Source of the DNA: Diogma glabrata
Taxonomy: Eukaryota; Arthropoda; Insecta; Diptera; Cylindrotomidae
Assembly (NCBI GenBank): GCA_963693315.1
Contig: OY856187.1
Location: 379,787,306-379,851,305, forward strand
Direction: 5' to 3'
Length of the DNA: 64,000 nt
Shown here: piece after piece, positions 9,907 to 20,560 of the stretch
Layout: the number at the start of each line of letters is the position of its first letter
How positions within the stretch are numbered: position 1 is the first letter of the stretch
The notes under the pieces: model-generated
The model's input: the letters and a program-made list of their open reading frames with translations, nothing else
Told to the model about the DNA's origin: nothing
Databases searched by the model: none
Position numbers and translations under genes: made by a program

Positions 9907-10189
9907 CCCGCGCATACCTTCTAGTTTTAATATATTAATGAACTCTCATTAAAGTTTGAAAATATTTATCAATAAAGAATCAATTAATAAGATTATGAAG
10001 GGTGGATGTTTTAGTAATCTAATATGATTGCTAATATTGTAGGTGTTAGTGATTGAATCACGGCGATTAATTTGCGAAGATTTCAATTAATCACAAAAAA
10101 TTTTTAAATTAAAAACATTTTTGTGAGCAATTAAATAGGAAATAATTTAATTTTTTTTTTCAATTAAAAGGCAGTGTTGGATTTTTCTC

Positions 10190-10265
10190 AGAGAACATCC
10201 CATTTCTCGTGTTTCGGATCGGATTAAAACCCTCCTCATCAGCGCCTTGATTCGAATCCTGTTAC
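10190..10265 (+). other. Possible tRNA-like remnant (box B only)
   Basis: TTGATTCGAATCCTGTTACA near 10245 resembles a T-arm, but no convincing box A or acceptor stem was found. Confidence 0.2.
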
Positions 10266-10308
10266 ACGACAGACACGTTTATCAATTATACAACCGAGGC
10301 GATAACTA

Positions 10309-10450
10309 TTACTTCGGTCTGAAAGACCTAAGTATTACATTCTCGAACCAAAAGTGAAATTCTTACCCCCATTTTGTTTATATATATCGACGTTTTAGGA
10401 TCTACTGATTCTAAAAAAGCAAATAAGAAATGTATGTCTGTCTGTCGGCA
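10309..10450 (-). repeat. Hairpin-ended repeat, 3'-end fragment
   Basis: It begins ACTTCGGTCTGAAAGACCTA, the terminal hairpin in reverse, and continues through the TTCTTACCCCC block and GACGTTTTAGGA to GTCTGTCTGTCGG. This matches the reverse complement of 4070-4205, with the inner part lost. Confidence 0.8.
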
Positions 10451-11180
10451 ATCATTTATTTATCAAAAATAAAACCAACAGATTTACGGCATGTAGTCAG
10501 GGGTTACAGTAAGTGGATTCTACCCCCACCGAAATTCAAAGATTAAAAATTCTCTAGAACGGCATACGAAATAACGAAAACAACTAGTGACCTTTCCTCA
10601 CCTAGCAATCATGCATTTATCAAAAATAAAACATCAAATACTACATTTTATCCTTCCGTCATGAATAAAATAAAACGAATAAATTTTGTAGTTGTGAGAA
10701 AAATAAATCATATAAATAACGAATTCTTTTCACATTGAAAATTTAATTCAAATGAGATCAGGCTTTTGGTTTTTTATTATTTGTTTGGGAACATGCGCAT
10801 TAGTTTTTAATTCATGATTTTTAAATAATTTTTACAGTCGAATTTAAATTTTCGTTGTGAACACATCAAAGCGTTAATTGATTTTTTCTCTCTAAATTTT
10901 ATTTGCAAAATTATTGTTAAAATTTAGTGTACATATTTATATTTAAAATGATTAAATATTTTATCCCAAGGGGTACATAGTATAGTAACTGAATTATTAT
11001 ATGTAAAACTATATACATATTTTATAAAGATAAGTGATTTAGTTTCATAGAACCGGTATAAATATCGCACTTAGTAATTATATTTAAATAATTACAAAAT
11101 AAAAACTTTACAATCATAATTCTAACGGCATTTTTGTTGTATTATATAAAGTGATAATATTTTGTGTTTTTTTTTGTTCG
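10451..11180. other. AT-rich DNA, no gene recognised
   Basis: A ~28-bp direct repeat (CAATCATTTATTTATC at 10443, CAATCATGCATTTATC at about 10606) flanks about 135 bp and could be an old target duplication. Nothing else is recognised. Confidence 0.35.
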
Positions 11181-11314
11181 TTTTGTTTTTTTTGTTAGCA
11201 AACGAACGGGGTACACTGGAAAGTAAAATAAAAAGGGCTTTATTTAATTTTGTTCTCTGTTAATAATACTAAAACAAAAATATTTCTTTTGAATTTTTAG
11301 ATTTAAATATTATA

Positions 11315-12562
11315 ATGGAAGATGAAGACGAAGAAAGTGAGGCAATCCCATTATTACAAATAGCCAATAATATTGCTGCAGAAAATGAATTACATAGGGT
11401 AAGGGTTTACCCGGATGCTTATAATGGACCTTTTTACGTGTATATGAGGGAAATGAATGTACCAATTAAACATACTAAAATTGCTAAATTACTTATAAAC
11501 TCCTTTAAAGAAAACGGTATTGCAAGCATTATACAAGTCAGCCGATCCAAAGTTCGGGTTGAGTTTAAATCTATTGAAGCCGCAAATAGTTTCGTCAAAA
11601 GCCCACTTTTATTAGAATATAGAAAATATATACTTTAAGACTATGTTGAAGTCGCAGGGGTAATAGATATTTGTGATAAGGAAGACTTGAAAGAGATTCA
11701 GGTTTCTGGAATAGGAAAATTTAAAAATCCTGGATTAAAACATTCGAAGATCCTCGAAATATATCCTTTTCACAAAAAAATCTTAAACGACAATGGAACA
11801 GAAAAATTAATATATACTGGACGATCAAAAATCGTTTTTGCGGGAACTATTCTGCCTGACTATGTAGAAGTAAACAAATGGTTGATTCCAACTAAAATAT
11901 TTAACCCTACGGCAATGTCTTGTGACAAATGTGGAAAATTTAATCACACGTCTAAAGTTTGCAAGAATAAATGCATAAAATGCAAAACGGAGCATGAAGA
12001 TTTAACTTGTCCCCAAAAAAACAGTGAGTGTCCTTACTGCAAAGGCATTCACGTAAACCTTAGACAATGCCCATCGTTCTTAGCCATATCGCAAAAATTG
12101 GTTGAAAAAAATAAAAACAAAATAAAAACTACTTATGCCCAGGCAGCTGCTCAAGCCAACAAATTCCAGAGCTTAAACGAGGAAAATCTTTCAGAAAACG
12201 TGCAGAGCCAATCTGAATTTCACTATTCAAATAAAAAAGCAAAAATAAGTAACTCAACTGCAAAACCCAAACACAACATAAAATTGAATGTCCCACAAAA
12301 TGAAAAACATACTGGTAAGAAGAGAAAAATAGATCCCCTATCTGAAAGTAAGATCGACACTGAAGAAATACCGCCTGGTTTTCAAAGCAACTACCGCCCT
12401 CAAATTACATCAGTTATAAATGGTATTTGTGATGCATTTTCAATAGGTCCCCAATGGAAAACGATGCTCATAACTGTTATCGTGCCTATTATAGAACAGC
12501 TATTGCCCAATTTAAGCACTATTCTCCAATCATGTGCCCCACTCCTTTTTTCGCAATGTTAG
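11315..12562 (+). pseudogene. LINE ORF1 (gag-like, three zinc knuckles), one premature stop
   Basis: The frame from ATG 11315 to TAG 12560-12562 has 415 sense codons plus one internal TAA at 11636-11638; the frame continues directly beyond it with no shift. Three cysteine-histidine knuckles lie at about 11917-12090: CDKCGKFNHTSKVC (CX2CX4HX4C), CIKCKTEHEDLTC (CX2CX3HX4C) and CPYCKGIHVNLRQC (CX2CX3HX5C). They are typical of ORF1 proteins of I and R1 elements, which bind element RNA and carry it to the chromosome. The C-terminal part is lysine-rich (KKRKID). An acidic N-terminus precedes an RRM-like region with no motif I can prove. A single substitution would explain the stop. Confidence 0.85.
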
Positions 12563-15500
12563 TGAATGAGAGCACACAGTTGAATCTGCTTCAGTGGAAT
12601 CGCCGAAGTACTGCTCCTAAAATAACTGAATTCGAACAACTTCTGTATGATAAAAATATTTCAGTTTTTTGCCTATCGGAAACGTGGCTCAAACCTACTA
12701 TAGAATTTTCTATTAAAAATTATAATATTGAAAGACGCGATCGCTGCGACGGATATGGAGGCGTATGTATCGGTGTGCACAGACAGTTAAGATACAGGTT
12801 AGTCGAACTTCAAGCTTGTACAACTATGGAAATCTTAGGGAATAAACTTCAGACGGAAATAAGTAGTTTACCAGAAATTTATATTCTATCTATATATATA
12901 CCACCAGCTATACATTTTAATCCTATTGAACTAACTCGTGTTATTAGCCGACTAGAAAAACCACAACGAGATGCCGCCGAACTTCAATCTAATTATGCCC
13001 ATAACCCAATCCTCAAAAGTAATGTGGCTAGGACCCTCAATCTAGATTTTATTCAACTAGATAATGAAAACTCCCATCAAGAAACAGATTTAGATAAACA
13101 AAACTGTTTGACGAGTGTTGTAACTCCAGAAATGATTGGCTCTTGCTCTCCAATAACATCAGTGGCAGCAGTAGAGACCTTCCCGGAATATAACGGACCA
13201 ACCGTTAGTTCACGAGATAGTGTACTCTCTCAAAGTAACAACTCCAGTGAAAAACCCCTCCGGATATCTCGTTGCAACCCAGCGAAATATGGGGAGATGG
13301 GTGCGATTTCAACAAAGTCCTTTATTCCCCTGCGGCCAAGCCGAAGTGCCGATACCATAGAGGCTAGGTCAGCAGATTCCATTCTCAAAAAACCTGTTGC
13401 TAAAACTTTAACCTCACTTGAATATAGCGGACCAACCGTTAGTTCAAGTGATTTGGAAATCTGGACAAATAGCAATCCTCATGAAACTACCTCTCGAACA
13501 TCTCGATATAAAGCATCGAAATGTACGAAGATGGATAAGATTTCAATAGATCCTTTCATACCACTACAATCAAACAGGGGAGATGAAACTACCTCCGTTT
13601 GTCAGATTGTAGGTTCCTACCCAACCAATTTACAGATCAAAAATCATCCATATGTTAACCACACAATCATTTCTGGATCAAAACAAAGTCAAACAAGCAA
13701 TGTAAATCAGAATATTCTAACAACAACAGCACAATCGTCAAGTAGCAAAATACCACTTCTGATAATGGGAGATTTTAATGCTCATAGCAACGTCTGGGGC
13801 AGTAATCATGAAAATGGCAGAGGTTTGGAATTAGTGAAAATTCTAGATCAGTTTAATCTAGTATATCTGAATAATGGATCAGCTACCCGCATAGCAGCGC
13901 CTCCATACCGAAGCAGTTCCACAGATTTAACTTTTTGCTCTCATCATTTAGCACTTATGCCTTTTAATTGGCAAATAACAGAAGATCCATTGGGTAGTGA
14001 CCATCTTCCTATTATTCTTTCACATCAAAACATTAATCGAATCCCAAACAATCCTGGTTATCAGTTTGATCTGTCGAAAAACATCGATTGGGATCGTTAC
14101 CAGAAAAACATTTCTGGAACAGCAACTGAATGGTGTAAATTAGAAATAACATTAGAAGAACAAATGACGTTGCTCGTTGAAGGTATTATTTCAAGTGCTA
14201 TTAGCGCAAATACGAAACAGGCTGATAATAGATTTTTAAATAGAAGACCTAACAAGTGGTGGGATCGTGAACTTACAATCGCAAAAAACAAGAAAAAAAC
14301 AGCATTTAAAAACTTTAGACGCTTTGGAACTCCTAATGCTTATGCTACCTACCGACGGTTAGAAGATGAGTTCAAATTTCTCTGCAATGAAAAAAAACGG
14401 AAAAGTTGGCAGACCTTCTGTGGTTCCCTAAGTAACCAATCGTCGTTATCGGATGTCTGGCGAATGGCGAAACGTTTTAAGAATCCTGCTACGACTACAA
14501 TAACGGCAGGTGCTTTAAATGAATCGTTGCTTTTGGACTTTGCCAAAAAGCTAGCACCAGACTTTGTACCAAACGAGATAAATTTCAACAATTATAAAAC
14601 CGGCTCCTCAAACGAGTGGCTCTCAGCTCCGTTTAACAAATCGGAACTGGAGCATGCAGTAAACCTCTGTAACAACACCTCTCCAGGGTTAGACAGCATT
14701 AAAGCCGTGCTTCTAAAAAAACTACCACCAGCTTGTAAAAACGAATTGCTTAATTTCTATAATAGATGTTTTACTGAGAGTCACTGTCCCACATCATGGT
14801 ATGAAACCAAAATTATAACTGTTCCCAAACCAAATAAGAATCCAAATGATATAAACTCATACCGTCCAATTAGTTTGCTTTCTTGTATAAGGAAAGTTTT
14901 TGAAAAAATGATATTACTACGCTTGGAATATTGGGCTGAAAAGCACCAGATTATATCGAGCACTCAATTTGGATTTCGAAAAGGTAAGAGTACCCGAGAT
15001 AGCCTAGCAATAATAACAACGGATATTAATGCAGCTTTCTGTCAAAAAGAAGAATGCATTGCCTGCTTCTTAGACATATCAGGTGCATATGACAATGTCA
15101 AAATTGACATACTGTGCGAAAAACTATTGACTATGGGTGTTCCATTGAAGATGGTAAAAATGTTGTGGCAGTTGCTAAAACAGAAAAAAATGTATTTTTA
15201 CGTAAAAAACGAAGCAAAAATGGTTCGAACTGGGTATCAAGGTTTACCACAAGGGTCTGTATTAAGCCCTTTTCTGTACAACATATATACTTCGGGTATT
15301 GATACTGTGCTACAAAACGGGTGTCAAATCTTACAATACGCAGATGACGTAGCCATTTACTGTTCCTCCAAACACATAAATCAAGCAGAAAACATAGTTC
15401 AGAGATCTCTAGTAAATCTTGAACTTTTTTTCAATAGCTTGGGACTAAATCTCAATAGCAATAAGACCCAATGTATTGTGTTCTCAAGAAAACATTCCAG

Positions 15501-17046
15501 TTTTCAATCAAATTTAAAACTATCCGGGGTGAAGTTAAAACAAACTGAAGTTATAAAATACCTGGGAATAACATTCCAACGAAAACTGAACTGGACTGCT
15601 CATGTGACAGAAGTTGTCTCTAAATGCAAGAAGCGTATTAACTTTCTAAGGTGTATTTGTGGTGTCAAATGGGGAGCACACCCAGAAACACTTCTCATTT
15701 TATACAAGTGCTTCATAAGACCAGTTTTGGAGTACGGATGTGTTAGTTTTTCAGTAATGCCCAAAACTCTGCTAATTAAATTAGAACGAGTGCAATGGTC
15801 AGCCCTACGAATATGCTTAGGTCTGATGCCATCCACCCACACAGCTACGTTAGAAGTTCTCAGTGGCGTTCCACCAATAGATATTCGATTCAATCTATTA
15901 AACTATCGATTCCTCATTGGATATCTATTTCAAGAAAATCAACACTTGATAACAAAACTGAGCAATCTTCATACGATCACAAATACTATGAAAGTACTTC
16001 CAATAGTCACCGAAGTCATAGAAACAATTGGTAATGTTCAACACGAAAACGTTTATGAATTTGACTTCGAGTCTTTGTACTACATTCCCAAAATAAGCGA
16101 ATTGGTAAGGACAGATATAATGAACAAAGCTCAAACTAATTCGTTAATTGCCCAAAAATCCTTTCTTCGTAGCACAAAGGACTATGAACCAAATCAGGTA
16201 CTGTACACTGACGGATCCAAAAACACAAACTCTTATGGGATAGGTATCTATCAACCTAAAGATAACGAGTTAATGTTTAGACTTAGAGAGCCCAATAATA
16301 TATATACCACCGAACTTACTGCCATTTATATTGCGGGTAAGAGCATTGAAGCGCAGGACCCAGGAAAATACATGATTGTTACTGACAGTCTAAGTTGCAT
16401 CACAGCTCTTCAAAACTATAGAGCTCCACATAAATCCAATAATCGGCTTATCGAATGTAGAGATATATTTTACCGACTGGAACAAAAAGGTTTTGACATA
16501 ACATTGATGTGGATACCATCGCATATGGGCATTGATGGAAACGAAAGAGCAGACTTACTTGCAAAGAACGCTACTCAATCTGAATATCTCGATTTGCCGA
16601 TAAGTTCTTCTAATTACAGGTACCTAGCAAAGGTCTTCGGGTTATCGAAACGGCAACAAAAATGGGACAAAGATGAAACGGGACGGTTTACATACTCAAT
16701 CCAACCAAAAGTATCCTGGGAACCATGGACTAAAAATATTCAAGAAAATCGAGAGTTTTTGGTCACTTTTGGAAGAATCACAGCCAACCACTACGCCCTC
16801 AATTCACACTTGGAAAGAGTGAATATAATTCAAGATGCCAAATGCAGCTGTACGTTGAGCTACGAAACAGTAGACCATATTTTATGGCAGTGTGTACTTT
16901 TACAGGAGGAAAGAGCTAAATTTTACAAATACTCCAAACACAAACATCTCTTTGGTTGCTGTATCAGAGATATAATTGCTTGTCAACAATTTGCATTTTG
17001 CAAGGAAATCTTTATGTTCCTTAAAAAATGTAATATTAATATTTAA
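12556..17046 (+). CDS. LINE ORF2: endonuclease, reverse transcriptase, RNase H (1496 aa)
   Basis: I choose ATG 12556 because it overlaps the ORF1 stop (ATGTTAG) and sits just before the endonuclease start LNLLQWNRRS; an in-frame ATG at 12454 lies inside ORF1. The apurinic-like endonuclease has SETWL, GDFNAH (residues 405-410) and GSDHLPI. The reverse transcriptase has YRPISLLS, FGFRKGKSTRD, FLDISGAYDN, GLPQGSVLSPF and YADD (residue 928). RNase H has YTDGS (about 1217), an ELTAIY helix, TDSLS and IPSHMG...N-ERAD (about 1320). A Cys/His cluster near the end (CSC...H...C) is usual in this clade. I elements are normally nearer 1100 residues; most of the excess is an in-frame block (12961-13746) that splits the endonuclease. 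The frame is intact. Confidence 0.92.
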   Translation: MLVNESTQLNLLQWNRRSTAPKITEFEQLLYDKNISVFCLSETWLKPTIEFSIKNYNIERRDRCDGYGGVCIGVHRQLRYRLVELQACTTMEILGNKLQTEISSLPEIYILSIYIPPAIHFNPIELTRVISRLEKPQRDAAELQSNYAHNPILKSNVARTLNLDFIQLDNENSHQETDLDKQNCLTSVVTPEMIGSCSPITSVAAVETFPEYNGPTVSSRDSVLSQSNNSSEKPLRISRCNPAKYGEMGAISTKSFIPLRPSRSADTIEARSADSILKKPVAKTLTSLEYSGPTVSSSDLEIWTNSNPHETTSRTSRYKASKCTKMDKISIDPFIPLQSNRGDETTSVCQIVGSYPTNLQIKNHPYVNHTIISGSKQSQTSNVNQNILTTTAQSSSSKIPLLIMGDFNAHSNVWGSNHENGRGLELVKILDQFNLVYLNNGSATRIAAPPYRSSSTDLTFCSHHLALMPFNWQITEDPLGSDHLPIILSHQNINRIPNNPGYQFDLSKNIDWDRYQKNISGTATEWCKLEITLEEQMTLLVEGIISSAISANTKQADNRFLNRRPNKWWDRELTIAKNKKKTAFKNFRRFGTPNAYATYRRLEDEFKFLCNEKKRKSWQTFCGSLSNQSSLSDVWRMAKRFKNPATTTITAGALNESLLLDFAKKLAPDFVPNEINFNNYKTGSSNEWLSAPFNKSELEHAVNLCNNTSPGLDSIKAVLLKKLPPACKNELLNFYNRCFTESHCPTSWYETKIITVPKPNKNPNDINSYRPISLLSCIRKVFEKMILLRLEYWAEKHQIISSTQFGFRKGKSTRDSLAIITTDINAAFCQKEECIACFLDISGAYDNVKIDILCEKLLTMGVPLKMVKMLWQLLKQKKMYFYVKNEAKMVRTGYQGLPQGSVLSPFLYNIYTSGIDTVLQNGCQILQYADDVAIYCSSKHINQAENIVQRSLVNLELFFNSLGLNLNSNKTQCIVFSRKHSSFQSNLKLSGVKLKQTEVIKYLGITFQRKLNWTAHVTEVVSKCKKRINFLRCICGVKWGAHPETLLILYKCFIRPVLEYGCVSFSVMPKTLLIKLERVQWSALRICLGLMPSTHTATLEVLSGVPPIDIRFNLLNYRFLIGYLFQENQHLITKLSNLHTITNTMKVLPIVTEVIETIGNVQHENVYEFDFESLYYIPKISELVRTDIMNKAQTNSLIAQKSFLRSTKDYEPNQVLYTDGSKNTNSYGIGIYQPKDNELMFRLREPNNIYTTELTAIYIAGKSIEAQDPGKYMIVTDSLSCITALQNYRAPHKSNNRLIECRDIFYRLEQKGFDITLMWIPSHMGIDGNERADLLAKNATQSEYLDLPISSSNYRYLAKVFGLSKRQQKWDKDETGRFTYSIQPKVSWEPWTKNIQENREFLVTFGRITANHYALNSHLERVNIIQDAKCSCTLSYETVDHILWQCVLLQEERAKFYKYSKHKHLFGCCIRDIIACQQFAFCKEIFMFLKKCNINI
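12961..13746 (+). other. In-frame ~262-codon insertion in the LINE endonuclease
   Basis: The endonuclease runs from YIPPAIHFNPIELTRVISRL straight to LLIMGDFNAH in related elements, with only a few residues between. Here about 262 codons intervene. The block is rich in Ser, Thr, Asn and Pro and looks disordered. It contains two consecutive 78-codon units, 13186-13419 and 13420-13653, both opening with EY(N/S)GPTVSS and sharing a later FIPL core. DNA identity is high at the unit start and lower after. No domain is recognised. Confidence 0.8.
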
Positions 17047-17270
17047 CGTAAACAGATACTTTAAGCCACATACTACCACTTGTATACATTGTAGAATAAT
17101 TTAAAAGAAAATCAATAGCTGCTCTCTGCTTCCTGATTGTTTTGATTGGGCTTACATAAATAAAAGAGTAACAATACATACTGTACATTAATTTTGTAAT
17201 CAAATAAATATAGAACGGATCTGTAATGGTTTTACCAGCGATCCTAATAAAAAAAAAAAAAAAAAAAAAT
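17047..17270 (+). other. LINE 3' UTR and poly(A)
   Basis: The segment follows the ORF2 stop and ends in AATAAA merging with a run of about 20 A. No clear target duplication was found beside it. Confidence 0.7.
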
Positions 17271-17645
17271 AATTTTTAATGTAGCGACTTCAAGCTGCTA
17301 AAGAGCGACTAAAGCCTGAGTATTATAATGTCTCGTCAATTTTACTGTTACTAAAAGAGACAAATCACAGTACTAAACTAGTGATAGCATTTTTGTTGTT
17401 GCTTTTTTTGTTTTTAATAATATGTAGGAATTACAATATATTACACATATTGATATAACAACACATACAAACATGCGTTCTAAGGTGTTGATGGACGCAA
17501 ATCTTTTTGTTTTGTTATTATGTTTTTTAAGAATGAATAAATGTGACATAGGCCAATAAAATAAAATAATAATAAAATAAGAAGGAAAACAAAAAAATTA
17601 CAGGAACTAAATTAAAATTGGATTGATTACCAATTCAGCTAGTGG
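17271..17645. other. AT-rich DNA, no gene recognised
   Basis: I see nothing identifiable here. Confidence 0.45.
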
Positions 17646-17945
17646 CATATTCCTGGGTCATGTGAGGTTTTGTCTCCCTCAATGATTAAAGCTCATATAT
17701 ATAGTAATATGAAGACTCGTTTCTTCAACCAAACAATAGTGTTTCATCAACAAGGAATGTTCCATAGCTGTAAGATTGAGAGAGCTACCGTTGACTAAAT
17801 ACATTTAATTTGCCAGAACCCCTAAAACATCACATTGGCTAGTGATATCTCTCTGCTATATCCAGGGGTATGTGATATTTCACGTTAACTCGCATGTCAA
17901 TAGTTGGGACTGGAGAACGTGAAGTTTTCACAGCCATAGATTAAA
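17646..17945 (+). repeat. Dispersed ~150-300-bp repeat, copy 1
   Basis: The core around 17830-17925 (ACATTGGCTAGTGATATCTC ... GGTATGTGATAT...GGGACTGGAG) recurs at 41700-41800 in the same orientation and at 21640-21735 inverted. It has no ORF. Short internal complementarity (CTGCCATTG / CAATGGCAG in the 21.6-kb copy) suggests a folded RNA or a small foldback. The class is unknown. Confidence 0.65.
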
Positions 17946-17984
17946 AAAGACAAATTAACACTCTATATTTTTGATTGCAACCCT

Positions 17985-18410
17985 TCCAAAAGCTTCTAAA
18001 TAAAAAAATCATTTACCTACATAAAACGATCCGTACCTCTATGCTTTAAAATAGTTCTCTTACGCGTGTATGGTACAAGGGGTAGTTTTTTCGAAAGGGT
18101 TGCAATCAGAAATATAGAGTGACATATTTAGTAAGCTCCTAAATAAAAAAACTATTTTCCTAAATAAAATGATCCGTATCTCTATGCTTTAACATAGTTC
18201 CCTTATGGATGCATGATACAAGGGGTGGCACTTTCTAAAGGGTAGAAAATCAGAAATATAAAATGACACATTTAGAATGCTCCTAAATCGGAGCTTTATC
18301 TGCACACTTAAATATTTTTGTGTCGAGTATGTTTAACATACATAGTTCCCTTATGCGTTTTTGACCCAAGGGGTGGTTTTTCTTCTAAAGGGTTGCAACT
18401 GAGAAATAAA
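17985..18410 (+). repeat. ~145-bp tandem repeat, about 3 copies
   Basis: The block CTAAATAAAAAAAT...GATCCGTACCTCTATGCTTTAAA starts near 17993 and again near 18136, with a degenerate third near 18282. Each unit also has an ACAAGGGGTGG-like segment and AAAGGGTTGCAA. No coding content is visible. Confidence 0.7.
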
Positions 18411-18947
18411 CAGTTGTTTGTTTTTATGTTTTTTTAATTCAAGAATTACATGTATTAAAGAAATTTTTAAGTTAATGTTATTTTTTATGTGTCATCTCCG
18501 TTTGCAAACTAATTTTTTTGGTGGCTTTATGAATAGGGGTGGAGCTCTAAAATCAAAAGTATACAACCTTAAGAGCTCCTAAACAGTTCCTAATTCTGAG
18601 CCTATTTTCGATCCTCTAGGGTTATTTTTAAGGTGTGGGGGGGCTGAGTGAACGTTCACGTTCACTTCACAGCCCCCCCCCACTTTCAAATGAAGATTTC
18701 TGCTTAGGGGGTTGAGCTCAAAATTTTTTTAGCTCTAATTTTTTTTTATTTTTGCGTGGTGGAGGGGCCAGCTAAACAGAGGTAATTGTGATAGTCAACT
18801 TAACATGAGAATAATTTGGAAAATTTGGTAAGGTGAATAAAATTTGATTTAAAAAAAACAATCGAAGGAACGCTAAAACGTTACAATCGTAGGGACGATA
18901 TGCATGACCCGAAAGATTCAAAATCTCAAGCCGGGCTCTAAAAAGAA
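18411..18947. other. No gene recognised; short palindrome at 18645-18670
   Basis: GAACGTTCACGTTCAC lies between a G-run and a C-run near 18637-18680. Otherwise nothing identifiable. Confidence 0.4.
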
Positions 18948-18989
18948 CAGAATAAATGTGAAGCCTTAGATAGCTTCACATTTATTCTG
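18948..18989. other. Perfect hairpin, 17-bp stem
   Basis: CAGAATAAATGTGAAGC is followed after 8 bases by its exact reverse complement. It is AT-rich with no U-tract, and lies just beyond the 3' end of the gypsy remnant on the minus strand. It could mark an element edge. Confidence 0.55.
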
Positions 18990-19176
18990 AAGGATAAAAC
19001 TAGCGAATGTCTTTAGTGTGATAGACACCAAGATATTTACCATGTGTGTTACAGATCTTATATCGCACATTACCCTCTTTAGAAAGAATGCTAGCTTTAG
19101 TAAATTTATTTGCCAGTTTGGTATTAAAATGTTTGGAAGCGTCACTTTGGATAAAATTTCGAACGAAAACTGACCT

Positions 19177-19479
19177 TTAAAGCGAGGACGACTCCGGAGA
19201 TTGTATTGGTTTTCGGTTCCTATGGTGTACAGACTTTAGATGTTTAAGCACCAATTGTCTTGCTATGCTTAGATGGTTGTGTGGTGGTGTAACTTTTATG
19301 TCACGTTCATTTAACAAATCGAGGTCACGCAGTAATTTGTTACTAGCACCATGCGAAACCATATGCTGATCAAATACCAAATAATTAGGAGAGAAACAAG
19401 TTGAAGAATGTGTTGCATTCCTTAGTGCGGAAGTAATTTCATGAATGTGTTTATCCCACTCATTCTGATCATCAGCCAC
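19177..19479 (-). pseudogene. Gypsy integrase C-terminal fragment
   Basis: The 100-codon frame has W-DKHIHEITSALRNATHSST followed by FSPNYLVFDQ, which matches the region after the catalytic core of gypsy integrases (AYN...S--SPF-L-FG). The DDE residues are not in this piece; between 19480 and 19868 the frame is scrambled. Confidence 0.7.
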
Positions 19480-19868
19480 ATAAGATCGGATAGCTGCAAT
19501 TACAGATCTGTTGACTCGTTCTGAAGCGTTTGCTTGTGGAGAGTATTTGGGTTAAAAATATGATGGACACCATAACGTTGGAGTAGATCTCTAAGAAGGT
19601 TGGACTCAAACTGACAACCAACACCAAAATAGAAAGGATAGAAAAGAATAGGAAAAGGTTTGTTGTAATATGTTTAAGGTCTTTGCAACACCAAGGTGGG
19701 CTGATTTTAGTGAATTGTGGGCTTGAAGAAGAAGCTCTGGGATTAAAGACGAAGGTACAAATAATTTCTAAGAAAAGATATCAGTGTTCAACTCGTGGGA
19801 ATTGGGCAGAAGAAAACATTACTAACGTTGTAATAGCAGAACGGTCTCATCGCGTGGTGTGATGGAAT

Positions 19869-20078
19869 CTATAAAAACTCTCGAGAGTGTATCAGGGACA
19901 ATATTATCACATCCTTTGCGATATTCGATTTTAAAATCAAAACCTTGGAGCTCCACCGCGCTAAACGACTGGATAAATATTTTTGATTCATAAGCCACTT
20001 AAGGCTGACATAATCGGTGATAATAGTGAACCGATACCCAACCGATATAATATATGGACGAAACTTTTTGACAGACAT
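19869..20078 (-). pseudogene. Gypsy RNase H continuation
   Basis: ITDYVSLKWLMNQK corresponds to the TDH-SLKWL motif of gypsy RNase H, with Tyr where His is usual, followed by ARWSSKVL. It is separated from the upstream piece by about 40 bp and a frame change, so the gene is broken. Confidence 0.8.
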
Positions 20079-20117
20079 TACGGCAGCTAAGAACTCTAGT
20101 TCGGTGATGCTGTAATT

Positions 20118-20519
20118 TCACTGTGCTTTGTTAAGCTTATGGGAAATGAACGCGATTGGATGTTTAACATTATCAGCCGAACGCTGGAGGAGAACACTTC
20201 CAACTCCTGCTTTAGAAGCATCGCATTGAATGAAAAATTCCTTTGAAAAATCTGGGTTGGTTAGAACGGGAGCTGTAACAAGAAAAGATTTAAGAGCTTT
20301 AAATGATTTTTGTGCAGCATCATTCCACCGAGTATTTGCCGATTTTTTTAGAAGATCAAACAATAGACTTGCTACCGAAGAATAATTAGGAATGAAATGA
20401 CGATGACAACCAGTCATACCTAAAAAGCGACCAATTTGTCGTGATGTTTTTGGGACTGGAAAGTTAACAACTACTTTGACTTTGGATGGGTCAACACGAA
20501 TGTAACCGTCACCAATCAC
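20118..20519 (-). pseudogene. Gypsy pol fragment: RT thumb and RNase H start
   Basis: The 133-codon frame has FLGMTGCHRHFIPNYS, the conserved link between reverse transcriptase and RNase H in Ty3/gypsy pol, then WNDAAQKSFKALKSFL and FIQCDASKAGVGSVLLQ with the first catalytic Asp of RNase H, then HPIAFISHKLNKAQ. It is truncated at both ends and lacks the YxDD core. Confidence 0.88.
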
Positions 20520-20560
20520 GTAACCAAGATGTTTTGCTTCCTTGCTTCGTTAAAAATAAA

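Larger units (their letters stand above)
11181..17266 (+). mobile_element. Near-full-length I-clade LINE retrotransposon
   Basis: Two ORFs in the order gag-like then pol, with an RNase H domain after the reverse transcriptase, define an I-clade-like non-LTR retrotransposon. ORF1 spans 11315-12562 and ORF2 spans 12556-17046. A ~220-bp 3' UTR ends in about 20 A at 17250-17269. The 5' boundary is uncertain; a T-rich leader with AACGAACGGGGTACACTGG near 11203 may be part of the 5' UTR. The only disabling lesion I can see is one stop codon in ORF1, so the copy is young. Confidence 0.85.
19000..20560 (-). mobile_element. Decayed Ty3/gypsy retrotransposon pol
   Basis: Minus-strand fragments in the order reverse-transcriptase thumb and RNase H (20519-20118), RNase H continuation (20078-19869), frameshifted debris, then integrase C-terminal region (19479-19177). 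The order is that of Ty3/gypsy pol. No LTRs are recognised at the edges, and gag, protease and the RT catalytic core are missing. Confidence 0.8.

Noticed and set aside
13230..16134. Minus-strand open frames of 60-100 codons within the I-clade LINE
   Set aside because: They lie antisense to an intact, motif-bearing ORF2 and show no motifs of their own.
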